The translations under genes and the position numbers were made by a program. DNA of 64,000 nucleotides, from NCBI GenBank assembly GCA_003956705.1, contig QZCP01000010.1, positions 62,001-126,000 of the forward strand. The letters run 5' to 3'. Below are positions 1 through 14,609 of the stretch, piece after piece (position 1 is the stretch's first letter; each line of letters begins with the position of its first letter). Origin of the DNA: Brevipalpus yothersi. Its lineage: Eukaryota; Arthropoda; Arachnida; Trombidiformes; Tenuipalpidae. Under the pieces are notes generated by a model. The model was not told the DNA's origin. It ran no database searches and saw only the letters and a list, made by a program, of their open reading frames with translations.

Positions 1-1827
1 AACATGGGATTCCTACGCTGTATAGATTGTGATTTTGACTGTATTTGCTTGGGCTGGAGTTCCTCACTCATGAGTTAATTGATCATGAAGAATGAGCAAT
101 TATTCTTAATGAGAAAGGTAATCACATCTTGTGAGTATAACTAATCTAGTCTATCGTCTAGAGCTTTCCTGATAGAATTGTTTGAATCATGAGGCTCGTA
201 TCTATGGATTGAAGGAATGTTTTTCCTCGCTAAGCTTAGGTACAGTTAAGCATTACATCAAAGCTCATATTCTTTTAGATTCAAATGGAATAATATGAAG
301 CAAATTTCTGGTAATCATATTGTTTCAGATCTAAAGAAAAGAAATAGCCTCTTTTCAGAGTACGTATGATTGTCAAAATCAAAACAGAGCCAAATATTGA
401 GGAATTTCGATTTATATTTCTCTGAAAATTTACAGAAAATGAACAAAACCTGCTCAATAATAACATCATAGTCTGTTTGTGTGTTGACTGATCAGCACCA
501 CTCATTGAAGGCTTCAAAATTAAGGTCTTGTTTAGATCATGATCACTAATGATGCAGACTGATTTAGGTTGGAAGAAATTGTAATCCAAAATCTTTTCCC
601 TAAAGGCAGTTTATTCAATCACAAACCAAATCATTTCTGTATCAATCAAAATTTGCCATCAACAAGGAGCTCCAGACTTCAAATTATACTCCACTCACTT
701 GAGATTAGGATGTTTTGTAGTAGGAAGCCTTGAGGCAAAAAAATACACCATGGAAGTATTTTTCTGATAGTCATTATACACTATGAACTTTTGGGATCAT
801 TTAAATACCAAATCTAGGGGAGATTTTAGCCTACTCATTGATCTCTATAACCATTCATAGATGAGGATAAGTTCATCAGCTATTTGACTAGAACCCATTT
901 GAGTTTCGAGTGTAAACATGCTTTCACAGAGCCAAGAGCAAGAGGACAAAAATCTGATGTTTTTTGTCATCATCCAGAGAAGAATACAGGCCCTGACTAT
1001 CCATTTAACAAAAAGATGACAGTATACATGTATCTATAACTTTGGTTAAAGATGAAAGATTGATCGAATGTCTAGTAAATAATAAGACATGATTGTTTTT
1101 CAGAATATCTCGAACAAAAGTGAAAAGTCCTATGCCACTTGAGAACAGAATTGATAGACGTTCCAAGGTTTAATCAGAGAACAGATGATTGTAAGAACTC
1201 ATTTGATTTCCGGTTGGAAAGATTCAAGAGACTCAAGACTGAAGGAACAAGATGGTCTTTTTGTTTGAATCCATGAACTTTCTATCGAATCAAATTGATG
1301 CCTGATAAAGTTAGGATCACAATCTCTTGAGAAAGAGAACAGATTTGAGGAATTCCCAAAGCAATCAAATTGATGAGCCTTGAAGGATCAGAAAATATTT
1401 CCAGCCACAGGAAAACTTTTTCACTCGATGATAAATTGGTCCACCAGAAAGTCAAAAAACTGGTGATTGTTCCCTGAAGCTTTATACACTTTGAAATGAT
1501 GAAAATCTTGGAAGATAAATTGAAAATGGATTGAATCATGCTATAAAATCTTATAGTTTTTTATCAATTTTGTCTTCTCTCATGAGTCCTCTTAACAGAC
1601 AATCTTCTTGTATAGCTGTATTTAACTTTCAGCTGGACCAATCTGAGAAAAAATAATACTGTTTGCCTTTTCACCCCCATAGAAGTGAGCAAAACTGTTC
1701 AAAAATGAACACAGTAAGTATTATCATGATAAGATAGGCCTACAATTTTTTGATCACAGATTCATAACAGCCCTGCTGATTCAGTATAACGAAGTCAGAT
1801 TCATCATCATATTTCTCTGACACAGAA

Positions 1828-1897
<70 letters not shown>

Positions 1898-3060
1898 AAT
1901 GAATAAAAGTTGTGTGTTAATCATTGCTCTTCTCAATAATTAGCATGAATAATTATTGTTCGAGATTTTTGAAAGCCACCAGACTAATTGCATGGGAAAG
2001 ACCTTTCCAATTCATGTGATGAATTCTCTAGATACACACATGAATTGAACATCGTTTATCTCTGAATCACAGGAACACAGCTAAACAAGTGAAGCAACAA
2101 AAGCAAGCAAAAGCTTGATACAATGTTCAAAAAATGATCTTTTTTCGAGAACAAAGTTACTAATATTAGACTTCAATTCGAATTTGATGTTCTATATGTT
2201 GGAAGCAACGCATAAACATGTGATACACAAGAGTGAATAACCTTAAAGAGAAAAAGAGTATAGGTGATAAACGGTGATGAAGTCTAATTTAAGGTTGACA
2301 AGAAAGCAAAGAGACCCTCTGAAATAATCTCTCAAAGAAGTGGTAATGATAAGAGTGATCCTCAGATAAAAGTAAGTAACACAACGGTAATGGTGGTAGA
2401 GTAAATTCATGGAGAGATCTTCATTTTAGAGAACTGAATCGAGGAACGAGGCACTATTTAAAGTATATGTGTATTCCTCAAGAAGAAAACATGATATTAT
2501 TCGGTATATGATGATACTGTGAGTGTGTAGATAAGAGAACTTTTCACTCATTCAGTCATTCATCAAGGCCATTATCTTGGAGACAATCTCGTATTCTGCA
2601 CTCTTCTATCTTTTTCTCTGAAACTCATCTCAATATTGAGGAGGCTGGAAAAAGATGTAGAAACAGAGAAAGACAGGCAGTGAGAAAGAGAGAGAGAGAG
2701 AAAGAAAATGATGTGGATCAGTGAGCAAAAAATTCGTATTAATAACATTTTGCCTCCTCTTTCTCATTCTCTTTCGACCACACTTTCATTACCACCCATT
2801 TATCAGAATAAGATGGTGATAATGTAGCTTAACACGATGTGTGAAAGGGTGGTTAGTGTCATCATTACTATACACTATCACCTCTCTTCCTTCTACATGG
2901 AAAATCAGTTTCATGGCAACAATCCTCATTTTTGGGTCTTTTAAAACTGCCTCTTTCTCTCTATCTTTCATGAGGCACGTGAAAATATCAGAATTAGTAT
3001 TCTCTTCCAGGTGGAGAATAGATTACTATTCCTTATGAAATTTTAGTAAATGAGGGAGTT
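1..3060. other. No supported gene (terminal 3 kb)
   Basis: No open frame here shows a recognisable domain. The stretch lies downstream of the last resolved exon of the minus-strand LRR/FN3 gene, so it is probably that gene's intron or 3' end. I could not identify its terminal exons. A long CT array sits at 1830-1891 and a short GA-rich tract near 2690-2705. Confidence 0.5.
1830..1891. repeat. (TC)n microsatellite, about 31 units
   Basis: Uninterrupted TC dinucleotide run. It is the first of many GA/CT arrays in the left third of the window. Confidence 0.95.
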
Positions 3061-3066
3061 GTGAAT

Positions 3067-3264
3067 ATGCTACTCTTCCTACTCCTTTTATTTGTTGCTT
3101 TTTCCATTCATCTATTCGTTGGTTTCCAAAATTGGACTCAAATCGAAGTTGAGTGTCAGCATATAAAAGATCATGTTAAAGATATTAGAGATGGTTCCTG
3201 GAATGGCTGTGAAATTTTAGCTTCCAAATGTGAACAGATAATGCTATCAAATCTGGTGAATTAA
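3067..3264 (+). CDS. Possible small secreted peptide (65 aa)
   Basis: ATG-initiated frame of 65 codons. It starts with a strongly hydrophobic stretch (MLLFLLLLFVAF) that could be a signal peptide, followed by a polar segment with three cysteines. No family is recognised and no splice or promoter signals support it. It overlaps the presumed downstream part of the LRR/FN3 gene on the other strand. It may be a chance frame in AT-rich DNA. Confidence 0.18.
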   Translation: MLLFLLLLFVAFSIHLFVGFQNWTQIEVECQHIKDHVKDIRDGSWNGCEILASKCEQIMLSNLVN

Positions 3265-3815
3265 GGACCAGTTTGCTTTGCAGGACAGTATTGTGTGTGT
3301 AAACATACAATCCTAGAAAGCATAGAGCTTGGCATTGATCGAGTAGAAAAGAATGACAAATAATCAGAGCAATATCAATTCAAAACTGTTCATGATGAAA
3401 TGCTTCCCATGATAATTGCTTTTGACAAGGGATTGCAGTATCATTTCGCTTATGTACTTCATGCATGCAAAATTTGACTCCAATTTAGGTTTTTGCATCA
3501 TGCAAATCACATTAAATTTGTTGAGCACTGATTCATGATGAGACTGAATACTGAAAGAAGAATATACAATAACAATGAGTTCGCAAGTTTGTATAATGCG
3601 AATGCGAATTCTTATACATTGTAAACTTCTTTTTTTGAGCTTATTGATGCTCTATTTTGAGAATTTTAAGTAAGAATATTGAGAGGATTCTTTCCATCTT
3701 CTTACTCCCAAAAGATCATCATCAATTTTGATGTGTTTTCAGCAAAAGAGATTCCAAATAATGCCATAAAATTCTAAGAAAATCAAATGACTATACAAGT
3801 GAATTCATCTCTTAC

Positions 3816-6180
3816 CTGGAGACATCTTCGATTACTCGAAGCATAATCACCATATACTCGACCTGGAATACTGAGCCCATTTTGCCGTGATTTTCCATTC
3901 AAATTTTTCATATTTTTAGCATTAGCTTGAATACAAACACTATACCATGATTCACTTTTCATATCACTCATATCAATACTTCGCTCCAGTGGACTGATCT
4001 GTTTACTTATCGGCACTGGTGATCGATCAGAGGCCAAATGATAATCCAGTGTAATACTTCCGACAAGAGAATCATTTTGTATTGACCATCGAAGGCTCAC
4101 ACCATTGGATCGTATTTTGATCACCTCAAACGATGATAGTGTTGGAAGTGGACAGAAATCTCCTGGACTTAAGTTCAATATTGATTGTCCAGCAAAAGTG
4201 TCCGGCCCACTGCATGAGAAATCTTTTTCCCGCTCATTGATTGCCATCAAACGTGAGTGTTCATGAAGCCATTCCCATAGGCCTACCAGTCGACAGTCAC
4301 AATGCATCGGATTACCTATCAGAAGAGTTGAGATAGAATAGAACGTCAGCAAAAGTAGAGAATAGAAACAAAAAATCGGAATAAGATGGTAGAGAGAGAG
4401 AGAGAGAGAGAAAAGAACAAAAGGTTTGACTAAATCTGGGAGAAAAATGATTAAGACCACGGGCTAAGCGTGTGCATGTGTGTGTGCCACTGTGTGTGTG
4501 TGTGTGATTAACTGACAGCTAAATGGTAGAGATTATGGGTTGATTCAATTGATTTCATCATAGTATAGAGAAGAAAGAAAGAAAGAGAGAGAGAGAGAGA
4601 CTTTTCTTAATTCCATCGAGAATAGAGCGTACGGACACAATCAATGAGGAGAAGAAGAAGAATGAATGAATGAAACTTTGTTCTTCCTGCAACACACTTA
4701 CTGACCGGCATCGGATTATGACGGATGATGTTGAATACAAGTGGGAGAGACTTCTCTCTCTCCTTCTGGATGGGAGGATTGATCCAAGAGAGAGGAAGAG
4801 AGAGAAGCAAGGGTGAAAGCAGATGAGAAATGAAGTAAGATAATAAATGAAGTGATGAAAGAGGAAGAAAAGAGAATGACCGAAGAGAGAGAGGAGAGAA
4901 GGAAAACATAGTAGAACGAGATGATGAGAGAAGTGAAGAAGAGATGAATTGGTTCACGGTGTGTATGTGTGTGAGTGAGAGAGTTAATGCTTGAGTGAAA
5001 ATGATTTTGACAAATTTAACCCACTATAGCTAACCCCTGCTATCGTTAGTATTTCAGGGTCTAGGATATATAACCACTTGGTCAGTAGATGAAAGAACTT
5101 TCATTCCTCTTCTCTCTCCTCCTCCTCTCCATGGACTACAGTGTTTTCCAATTGCCTGATGGATATTGGCAACTCTCTGTATGTGTGTTTGTATGGTGAA
5201 GCAGAGAAAGAAGAGGAATAGAGTCTCTGTTACGAGTGTTAAAATCACTTGGGGTGTTGTATTCTGTCCGATTATTCTTGGTTAACAGGAAAACAATCAA
5301 GCAAGAGCATCGCCACGAGACACTGACCAAAGGGGAATCTCATCGTTGTTGTTACTGCTCATTGCCACTAGATTGATGATATAAAGAGGAGTGTAAGGTG
5401 GACCTTTGCCTGTTCATTGGCTTGACCATGTAAGTGACAGTGAGTTTGGATGAGTGTGAAAATGAACACAAGTGAACGGAAAAGGAAGAGACAGAGAATG
5501 AAAGAATGGAATGGACATTGAGAGGATGAAATAACAGAGAGGAAGAGGGAGAGAGAAAGAGAGAAAGTTTCTTGGAAAGTTTTCTCTGGAGAAAATTGGA
5601 ATGGCCAATGTGTCTTGGAGTTGAGTGAATCAAATCACAGATTTCCAGATTTTCTTACATGAGATAGAATTTTTCCAGATGCTATTTGGAAAAATCATTG
5701 GGTGCTTCTGGGTGCCACCACAGAACTCTGGAGAGACACTGAGTTTGAATAAATGAGTAGAATAATCGGATAAAACTTTTCCTCTCCAACAGATTCCATG
5801 AAAAAAATTTCAATGATGATAGATTGAATGTGAGTGTGGGTGTTTTCCAGGAAATTTTGATATAATTCAGAGAGGTCAAATTTGAGAAATAAAGCCTCTC
5901 TCTCTCTTCTACAGTTCCCACAAATTTGATAAATTACAGAACAGTTTTCATTTTATCAATTTCATGAGCTGAATTCTGAGTGGAAATTAGATTTAGTGGA
6001 GCTCAAATTTTTTTCTTCTCTCCTAAGTTGCAAACATCTACAAGCTAACAAATCACTTGTGTCCAGTTTATTTTGTCTGGCATTTTACTTTCTCTCTCTC
6101 TCTCTCTTTCACCCATCTCTCCCACTTCCACTTCCTCTCTTTTACACACCAACGGAAAAGGTCAATATCGAAAGTGAAAG

Positions 6181-6219
<39 letters not shown>

Positions 6220-9200
6220 CTAACAAGATGACTACCTCTGGATATATACCATTTGAAAGAGCAATTTCTCTTCCACCCGAATTGGTTATCAAGCAAACAG
6301 TGGCCCAAAAGGCCCACTCATTTGAAGGCATCAAAACGAGGGAATACAGAATAACGAAGCAATCAGAGGAAAAAGGCACACACATACACACATAAGTGGC
6401 ATCGGAAAAAGAATATTTGCTTCTATGCTTGGACAATGTGCACTATTTGTGTATAAGTATACTGACCTGACAAATAGAGCTGATCTATGGTAACCTCCAC
6501 AGGCTCCAATGGTGTTACAAATAGATGATTGAGAAAATTATGCCTCAGATCGAGCATTTGTAGTGATGATAAATTTTGGAACGCATTATTGGCTATAAAT
6601 GAGATGATATTGTTCTGAAGTATTAGAATCTCAAGAGAAGAGCCTAAATTGGCTAAACTGTCCACTCGTGAGAGACGATTATATGACATGTCAAGCTGTT
6701 TCAGTGATACAATATCAATAGAAAAAATTGGTATTTCCAATAAGTGATTACGAGTTAAATTGAGTGTTTCCAACCGAATCATGCCACTCAATCGTTCTTC
6801 CGGTAAATTTTCCAATTCATTTTCTCCCAAGTCCATGAAAATCAGACTTCCACTTATGGATCGAAAACATCCAGTCGATAATTTGGCGATATTATTTTGT
6901 CTCAATGATAACCGTTTGATGTGTGGAAAACCGAAAAAATCATGAGATGACAGTATGGATATATTGCCATCACAAATGGACAGTGATTCAAGGGAATCCA
7001 ATGAACCTGAAACACTTAAATCTTCACGAATACGAAGCATAGGATTACGATTGAAGGATAAATGTTTCAATTTGGTAAGTCCAGATCGAAATAAATTATT
7101 CGGTATATATTGGAACCAATTACCGTCAAGGTGAAGTTCTTCCAAGTGGGCTAGATCATCAAAAACACCGGTAGATATATAGCGCATCACATTATCAGAT
7201 ACATCAATAATTTTTAGCAATGATGTATTCGAAAAGCTACCAGGATCCAGAATACTGAGAGTATTATTTCGAATATTGAGCACTTTTAAACGTGGATTCT
7301 GGGCAAATGATGAAGCGGCTACATGTCGTATTGTATTACTTGATAGTGTAAATGTTTCCAATGATGGCAATTTCCGGAGGATTTCAATATCCGGTATTGA
7401 TGTCAGCTGATTGTTGTCCAATACAAAAGTGTCCAAAGTTGACAATTGGATGGAAAATAGATTTTCATCTAATTTTTTAATGGAATTACCACTCAATATC
7501 AATGTGTTAATGTTGAGAAGATTTTTCATCACAAATGGTCCATGTGAGGTGAAATTTAACTTTGAATTTGATACATCCAACTTACGTAATGATTGTAATT
7601 GTTCAAAAAATTTACTTCGATTAGTGGACACACTTCGATCATTATCCAATGGATTGTGGGATAGATTCAAATTTAACAGATTTGTCGGGATCACAAGATT
7701 GCTCACTTTGTTGAGATTCAAATTATTATTACTTAAATCAAGCACTTCAAGAGATGTCAGTGAAGCAAATGAATCATAATCAACACTCTCGAGGTGGACA
7801 TCACACAAATACAGTTCACCAAGAGATGTTATACTTTGAAACATTGAATTTCGAATGGTTATCAATTGATTGTGATCAAGTGATAATATTCGTAAATTTG
7901 GTAACGTCTGGAATGTGTGTGGACTGATGGTTGTTATCCGATTATTGGTCAACCGTAATTCAGCTAATCTTGTGGCACCATGAAAAATTTCCACACTCAA
8001 ATGATTCAAATTATTGTAACTTAAGTCAAGATAGGCAAGATTTACAAGCGATTCAAAGCTATTCGATTCAATAATCGATATTTCATTGTGGTCAAGATGA
8101 ATTTTTTGAATGGAAGCAAGTGCAATGAACATTGTTTTGGTTATCTTTTGCAATTGATTGTGATTGAGCCACAAAATTTCCATCTTATCTTGACCGGAAA
8201 ACGAATCATTGTGGATGGTGAAAATTTGATTATTACTCAATTGTAAATACTTTAAATTGGACGGATATCGGCTCAGAGCATCGCCAGTTTCGATTAGCTT
8301 ATTGCCTTGCATATCTAAATGTTGCAAATTAACGCAACTTTGAAGTGCTTCATTTTCGATCACTTCAATTCGATTGTATTGTAAATGTAATTCTTGAAGA
8401 TTGGGAAAAGAATAGAAAACACCTTTGCGAACCTTACGGAGAAGATTATTTTGAAGTCGCAAATCACGAAGTTCAACAAGATCTTGGAAAGTTCCCGGAT
8501 TGATGGTGTCAATAAGATTGTTGTCAAGTGATAGTGAGCGAAGTTCATGGGAATATTTGAATAAATTGGAATGAAGTGATTTGATTTGATTGTAAGATAA
8601 ATGAAGTTGCTGGAGATGGTGAAGTGAGTGGAAGATTCCCGATTCAATGTCACTGATTGCATTGTGAGATAGAAATAGTACCGTTATAGAGGTTGAATTG
8701 GTGAATGTATCGTTTGATAGTGATAGAAGATTATTTCGATTGAGAAAAAGTTCTCGTAGTGTAGGCAGATTGTGGAATGTTGAGAATTCAATGTGATGCA
8801 AATGATTATGACTTAAATCAAGTGAACGAAGTTTATCAAGTGAAATGAAAATATCACTTGACAGTATACGTAAACTATTGTGACTCAGATCAAGTGTTTC
8901 CAGTTCGGTAAGATGTGTGAAAACTTTATCTTCGATAATGTTTAAGCGATTATTGAACAGTGATAATGTGACAAGTTTGGGCATTGTAACAAAACTTTTA
9001 TCAGTTAGCGTTGATAGTCGATTGGAGCTAAGATCGATGATTTGTAATGCAATCAAACGAGTGAAACCATCATCAGGAATATCATTGATCATGTTTCCGG
9101 ATATTTTCAGCTCTCGAAGTTTACGCAGCCTTCTCAATGCTATCAACGGAAAATCTTCCAATCGATTATTTGCGATCACGAGACGATCCAGTGTATTCTC

Positions 9201-10109
9201 AAGACCACCGAAAGAATATTCCATCAGGGAAGATATTCGATTGCCCAGTAGATTGAGTGTGTTCAATGGTAACCCATAGAAAGTGTAACTTTCGATCTCA
9301 TCAATTTCATTACTCTCAAAATCAACTGATTCCAGTGATTTAAGTTTACTTATCGCAATATGTGGCACTTTTTTCAATCTACTACTGACAATTGATAAAC
9401 TTTTTAGGCAACATTCGATTCCATTGAATGCATCCGGAGACACATTGGTAAGAGATGTAAACGATATGTGGACAGATTCAATTGGAAAGGTTGCTGATGT
9501 TGTTGATGGTATTGTTGTTGACTGACCGGAAGTGGATGAAAAGAAGCGACTTGATAATGTGGTCAAATTTGAATCAAGATTGTAAATGGTCAACGATTTG
9601 ATTGGACTTTGGAGAAGTTGTAGGGATGATCGAATGTGGCTGTGGTCAGTTGATGGACACTCGATGTATAGTCCATCAGGAAATTGGTAGCATGAACAAC
9701 CGATACCGGACTCAGAATGAGCAAGTAGTGGACATGTTTCACGAATCACTTTTGATCTTGAAGAGGATGATTTTGGTAAAAAAACAGGTGATGAAATGAG
9801 AGGGGTGACAGTGGTCATCGGTGGGATGGTAGTAATTATCTTGGATGGGGATGTTGATGATACTGATGTCGGTGGATGATCATCAATTTTGATGGGATGA
9901 CTTTGTGAGCTTCGATTTGATGAGAAACTTGTACTGTCTGAATGTTGTTGCTGAGTGAGATTCAAGTTTTTCATGGCACTTTTTTCACAATTAATAATGT
10001 TGATATGAATAAATATAAAAGTAAATATCAAATATAACGGCACTATAATATCAATTTTACGCTTATCACTGCTGATGATGGTAATGGAACAACTTTTTCT
10101 TGGTATCAT
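3816..10109 (-). CDS. Artichoke/chaoptin-like giant LRR extracellular protein with LRRCT and FN3 (3' end unresolved)
   Basis: Two exons are resolved: 10109..6467 and 4315..3816. They join as TCA-G|GT-AAT, restoring an LRR consensus (YLSGNPMHCDC) across a 2.15-kb intron, and give 1381 codons. A further donor (CAG|GTAAGA) at 3815 shows the gene continues. Order: cytosolic stub; hydrophobic signal/anchor at about residues 20-38; Ser/Thr/Pro-rich linker; a CSCYQFPDGLYIECP cysteine head at about 138-152; some forty tandem 24-residue leucine-rich repeats in one 3.6-kb exon; an LRRCT cap (CDCRLVGLWEWL, about 1215-1268); then a fibronectin type III fold (about 1270-1360). The head and first repeats resemble the insect artichoke family, an extracellular-matrix LRR protein of sensory organs and cuticle-associated cells. 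Chaoptin-like adhesion is the alternative. Extracellular adhesion or matrix function is inferred from the family. The membrane anchor, if any, lies in unresolved exons. Confidence 0.85.
4391..4411. repeat. (AG)n tract in the LRR-gene intron
   Basis: Short dinucleotide run about 75 nt upstream of the 4316 acceptor. On the coding strand it reads as CT and may add to the polypyrimidine context. Confidence 0.85.
6182..6218. repeat. (AG)n microsatellite
   Basis: AG run inside the LRR-gene intron, preceded at 6090-6110 by a CT run. The two arms are roughly complementary. Confidence 0.9.
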
Positions 10110-10579
10110 GTCTTATTTATCGTTTTCATTGTCACATTAACAAAGATACACTCACATTATGACTTGAACACATCAAGAAGCGGATAACCTGATAATAACA
10201 AACTGAGCAAGGAGAAGATAAGAAAACCTCTCACCAAAGTGAAGAATACTCAATAGTGGATCCAGAATTCATCCGATGTGAACTTATAGCTGATGAAAGC
10301 ATGATAGCTGAATAGATGTGACTAGAAGAGAGAGAAAGAGAGACAAGAGAAGAGAAAAAAGGTCAAAAAATCGTGAATTTTTTTAGAATAAGAGTGTAGA
10401 AGAGTACTTTCATGATGGATATGAAGTGACAATCGAAAATATTTGACGAAATATGGAAGAGGCATTAGAGCTCTTAAGAGACCATCGAGGTGTATCCTCT
10501 TTTACACATAAAAGCTGCCTTCAAGGTATTCCGGAGGCAAATATTTTGCGAAAGATCGTAAGTAGAGTAGAGTAAGTAA

Positions 10580-10582
10580 CTT

Positions 10583-10632
<50 letters not shown>

Positions 10633-10633
10633 A
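10580..10633. repeat. Interrupted (CT)n tract
   Basis: CT dinucleotides interrupted by TTT, ending in CTTT units, upstream of the LRR gene start. Confidence 0.85.
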
Positions 10634-11239
10634 TCTTAACTGTGATTCAGTCAATTGGTTAAGATTGAAGAAGAAGAGAATTTGAGTAAGTAATTCAAGT
10701 ATTTTTCTAGGGAAACATTAGCAATGCATGTAGAACGATGAAAGAAGATGAGAATAAGAGGAATTTAAGATCAAAGAAGAATTCTATTCTGTTCTCTCTC
10801 TAAGCGACTGTAAATCAGTTATCAGCTCTTGAGGGAATAGAGCTTGGGCTTGAGCTCACAATCGACTTCCGAAATAATACTTTCGAGCTTTTACCAATCG
10901 TTGAATCATCTTCGATTGAATCTTGTCACGAATAGAGCATGCATTTATCCACGTGAGGTACAGAAGATGAGGATAGAGAAGTTCTTAAGAATACAAAATA
11001 AGCTCAAAAATTAGACAATCCCAAGTATATTTTTTCGCGTAGAACTGACACGAAATGGTTCAGGAGAGTTTTCTCAATCAACCATGAATATTCTATCTTT
11101 TCTCTTTCCACTATTTGACATGATGAAGTTCAAGTGATATAGCTATTCTTTTGGTTTCCAATTCCCCTGAAACTCATAGGGTTGATCTAGAGATAGATTT
11201 TTGAAGGAAGAAAGAAGGTACCTGAGCAAGCGAATTTTC

Positions 11240-11264
11240 TCTCTCTCTCTCTCTCTCTCTCTCT
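11240..11264. repeat. (CT)n microsatellite
   Basis: About twelve CT units in the gene-free region. Confidence 0.9.
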
Positions 11265-11435
11265 TTGAGTAGCTTGAAGCGTAAATAATAAGCGATGAAT
11301 GAAGAGAAAGAATAGACAGATGGACAGTGGGAATTGTATGTGTAGAATGCAAAAGTAGACAAAAGCATCAAACCCTATGGCGAAGAAAATAAATGGTCCG
11401 AAGAAGGATTGAGAGGATGTGCTTTGCCTAGTAAA

Positions 11436-11437
<2 letters not shown>

Positions 11438-11500
<63 letters not shown>
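11438..11500. repeat. (AG)n microsatellite, about 31 units
   Basis: Perfect AG run in the gene-free region. Confidence 0.95.
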
Positions 11501-11504
<4 letters not shown>

Positions 11505-12860
11505 CAGGAAGAGAAGATTTTTGCAAGTTTCTTCTACTGAACTGAAACTCTATGAGTTAGTATATTAGCTAGGGGAATGTGAGAGAGAAAATATCTTCCT
11601 GGCGGCCATAGTTTGGACACTATGCACCATACAGCAAGTTGTACGAAGAATTGCTCATGAATATGGTCCAAAAATCACATCTTCTCAAGATGAAGGATGA
11701 AGATGAAGAGAGTTCATCTGTCGGAATGTATCAGGATATCTGATTTCCAAAAGTTCACTAGAGCGTAAGATGAATAGAAATAACCGAACTTAGGAGTTGT
11801 TTGGAAATATTCTCAATGTTTTTGGACTAATGATTGGTTAGAATTGGTTTGCGTAGAACATCATAATCAGGTTAGAAAAAAGTTCCGTAATCAAAGGATT
11901 TAGCTGAAAGATATTGATATCAGTAGAAAATATTGTGAATTTGTCAAGCGCTTGAACTAAGGATCACAGAAATGCTACCCTTAGTTTTGTGATCAGATAT
12001 ACAATCAGGCGAATAGTATGCCATTGACCCCTTTGTTGACCAAAATCGAGTAAAACGTTTCAAAGAAACTTTGAACATATGAAATTTATGATCTCTCTAA
12101 GTCATTAATCAAAATGGTCACCAAGTTCTGTAATCGGAATATACTCCTTGAAGCAAAGAATGGAGGCTATTTTTGATTCAAATAGAAACCAGATGAACAA
12201 TATTTTCCCATATTTCTCTCTCAATATATCAACGTAAAGAATAACAATAGCAGAAACGAATGCAAAATTCTATCAAGTTCACGATCATATAATGAAAACT
12301 TGGCCTATGATGGTATGGGTCAACATCTTAGCCTTAGCTTTCTATGTATGAATGGCGGTAAAAGATACATTTAGAAGTCATTTTTGCATTGAGTGTTCCT
12401 CCTCTAGTATATATCACCGCATACAGGCATCTTCAACTCACAAGATGAGCCCTATCAAGTCCCTATTGTGATCATGAAGTTGTTTGAGCACCAACAAACA
12501 TCCACCAGGAACAGAATCAATGGACATCATCATTCGATTGTAATACATTGTCATGTAAACACTATTCATGCCTTTTATCTGAGCTTTATGGGATGAGATT
12601 GGCCTGGTAGTTACAGGTTTTATTATTCTCATTCTTTTTTCCTCCAAGATCACAGGAATTCTGTATGGATTGATTCCTTCACTATCCGATACAGTTTCAT
12701 TTTCTACGTTTTTCATCTTGTCTCTCTCTCTCCCTCTCTTTCTCTCTCTTTCACTATCAATGCAGTAGAAATGGAATTTTTCACCGGAATTTTCAAAATG
12801 TAAGGCGTACAAGCAAGTATGCATATTCCTGAAACCAGACGAATAAATGGATAAAAATTC

Positions 12861-12863
<3 letters not shown>

Positions 12864-12918
<55 letters not shown>
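12864..12918. repeat. (AG)n microsatellite, about 27 units
   Basis: Perfect AG run. It creates a spurious Leu-Ser open frame on the minus strand. Confidence 0.95.
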
Positions 12919-12921
<3 letters not shown>

Positions 12922-13906
12922 GCAGCTCAAAGATATGGAGAAAGCAATCATTTCCAGAGGAAGATTCATTGCTTACTACCAGAACTGGCACAAACACTCC
13001 GACAAAAAGCCTATCCAATGTGATAGCATGTCCTCATGCTCATGACTTTTTGCATCCCTTGACTGATGTATGTGCGTTCAGATTTTACTCTCTTTCCAAA
13101 TATTCATCGCTGGGCTTCACTTGGATCGAACGCTAGAAGTCATTCGCTAGCAAATATTGTGGTACATAAAGTGGCAAGGAATCCACAGTCTAGTGGGGAA
13201 TAGAGAAATGGGAGAGAAAGAAGAAGCGAATGAAAAAGTGTAGAAGTAGTGGCAGAAGTTGGGAGGAAAACGAAAGATGAGGACGAGATGTTGCCAGCAA
13301 TAGGGATGAATTCTAAGGGATGAAAATGGCTCTAATAGAGAAGAAGAGGAAGAAACTGAAGAGGGAGGCTGATGGGCGAGATTTCATGGGTGTATAGGGG
13401 AAAGAGGGAGAGAGAGTGAATGTGTTCTAGGTGATGAGGATGCTGGATGAAGATTCTGGGGTGGTAGATAGAAGAGAGAAAAAGAGGGAGAAGGGCAATG
13501 ATTTTGTGGATGTGAATGTTAGGCATGATATATGGGTCGAAATGGTGATGAGGATGTTGAAATGATGGTAGAATTCAATGCTGTGGTGATGATAGTACTG
13601 GTGGTAGTTATAGAAGGAGGATTGAAAAACTTTGACTCTAACTGGGTGCTTAATATTGGGTGTGTAAATTATTCATGATGTCTATGATATTCTGGCAATA
13701 CTGGATCAGAAGTCATGGAATATATATCCCCACCATGTGAACGTCTATCATATTTCAATCATCAGACATTTTTCTCCTCTTTGCTCTTTTTCATTCAATG
13801 AACAAAATACTCCCATGGAATACTCTCACAGATAGTGAATTGAATTTCGACTGAACGTTTAAAACATACACGAACAAAAAATGGAGGGAAAACTTTACTA
13901 TTTGAA

Positions 13907-13907
<1 letters not shown>

Positions 13908-13952
<45 letters not shown>
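13908..13952. repeat. (AG)n microsatellite, about 22 units
   Basis: Perfect AG run in purine-rich surroundings. Confidence 0.95.
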
Positions 13953-13955
<3 letters not shown>

Positions 13956-14604
13956 CGAAAAAAGTGGGAAAAGATGTGCGACGGAAGTGTATGTTAGTAT
14001 GGAATTGGTTGGATCAAAGATGAAAGATGATCGAAGAAGAAGAGGAGCAAGTTTTTTATCTTTTAGGCTTGAGAATAGAGAATGGAAAAAAACTCGAAAT
14101 ATTGATCAGTAAAGTTAGGCTTGCAAAACATTTCAAAATAAAGTTGAAGTGAACAAAAAAAAGTATCTACATCCACACATACAGCCTAATGTGAATGAGA
14201 AGATGAATGCTGATGTGTTCTGGGAGAAAGCAATCAACTGGCTGCATAATGTGGCGATTAGTTAATGAAAAATTTTCCTATCAAAATTCTGAAAAGGAAT
14301 ACTCATAACGTCAAGTATACTCCAGATATGATTTGCCAAGATGAACACTTCAAATTTTCAATTGGCAGCATTTATGTATATCCTGTCAAGTGAGCAAAAC
14401 ATGGCAAGCATCCTCATCTCATTGGAGAGGAAGGATATATCTAGATATATATATATTCCTCCTAAGCATCTTCACTTTTATATGGATGATTTTTCCTTCA
14501 TCCAAAGGATTGCTAATTAGAGGCTCATTCATAGCAAAAATTTTTCGACTGATTTGTTCCTGAGAAGAGATGAGAAGACGGAGCATAGATTCTGTATTCT
14601 GTTC

Positions 14605-14609
<5 letters not shown>

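Noticed and set aside
4558..5633. Several minus-strand Ser/Leu/Phe-rich frames between LRR exons
   Set aside because: They lie in the intron of the LRR/FN3 gene and derive from purine-rich sequence on the plus strand.
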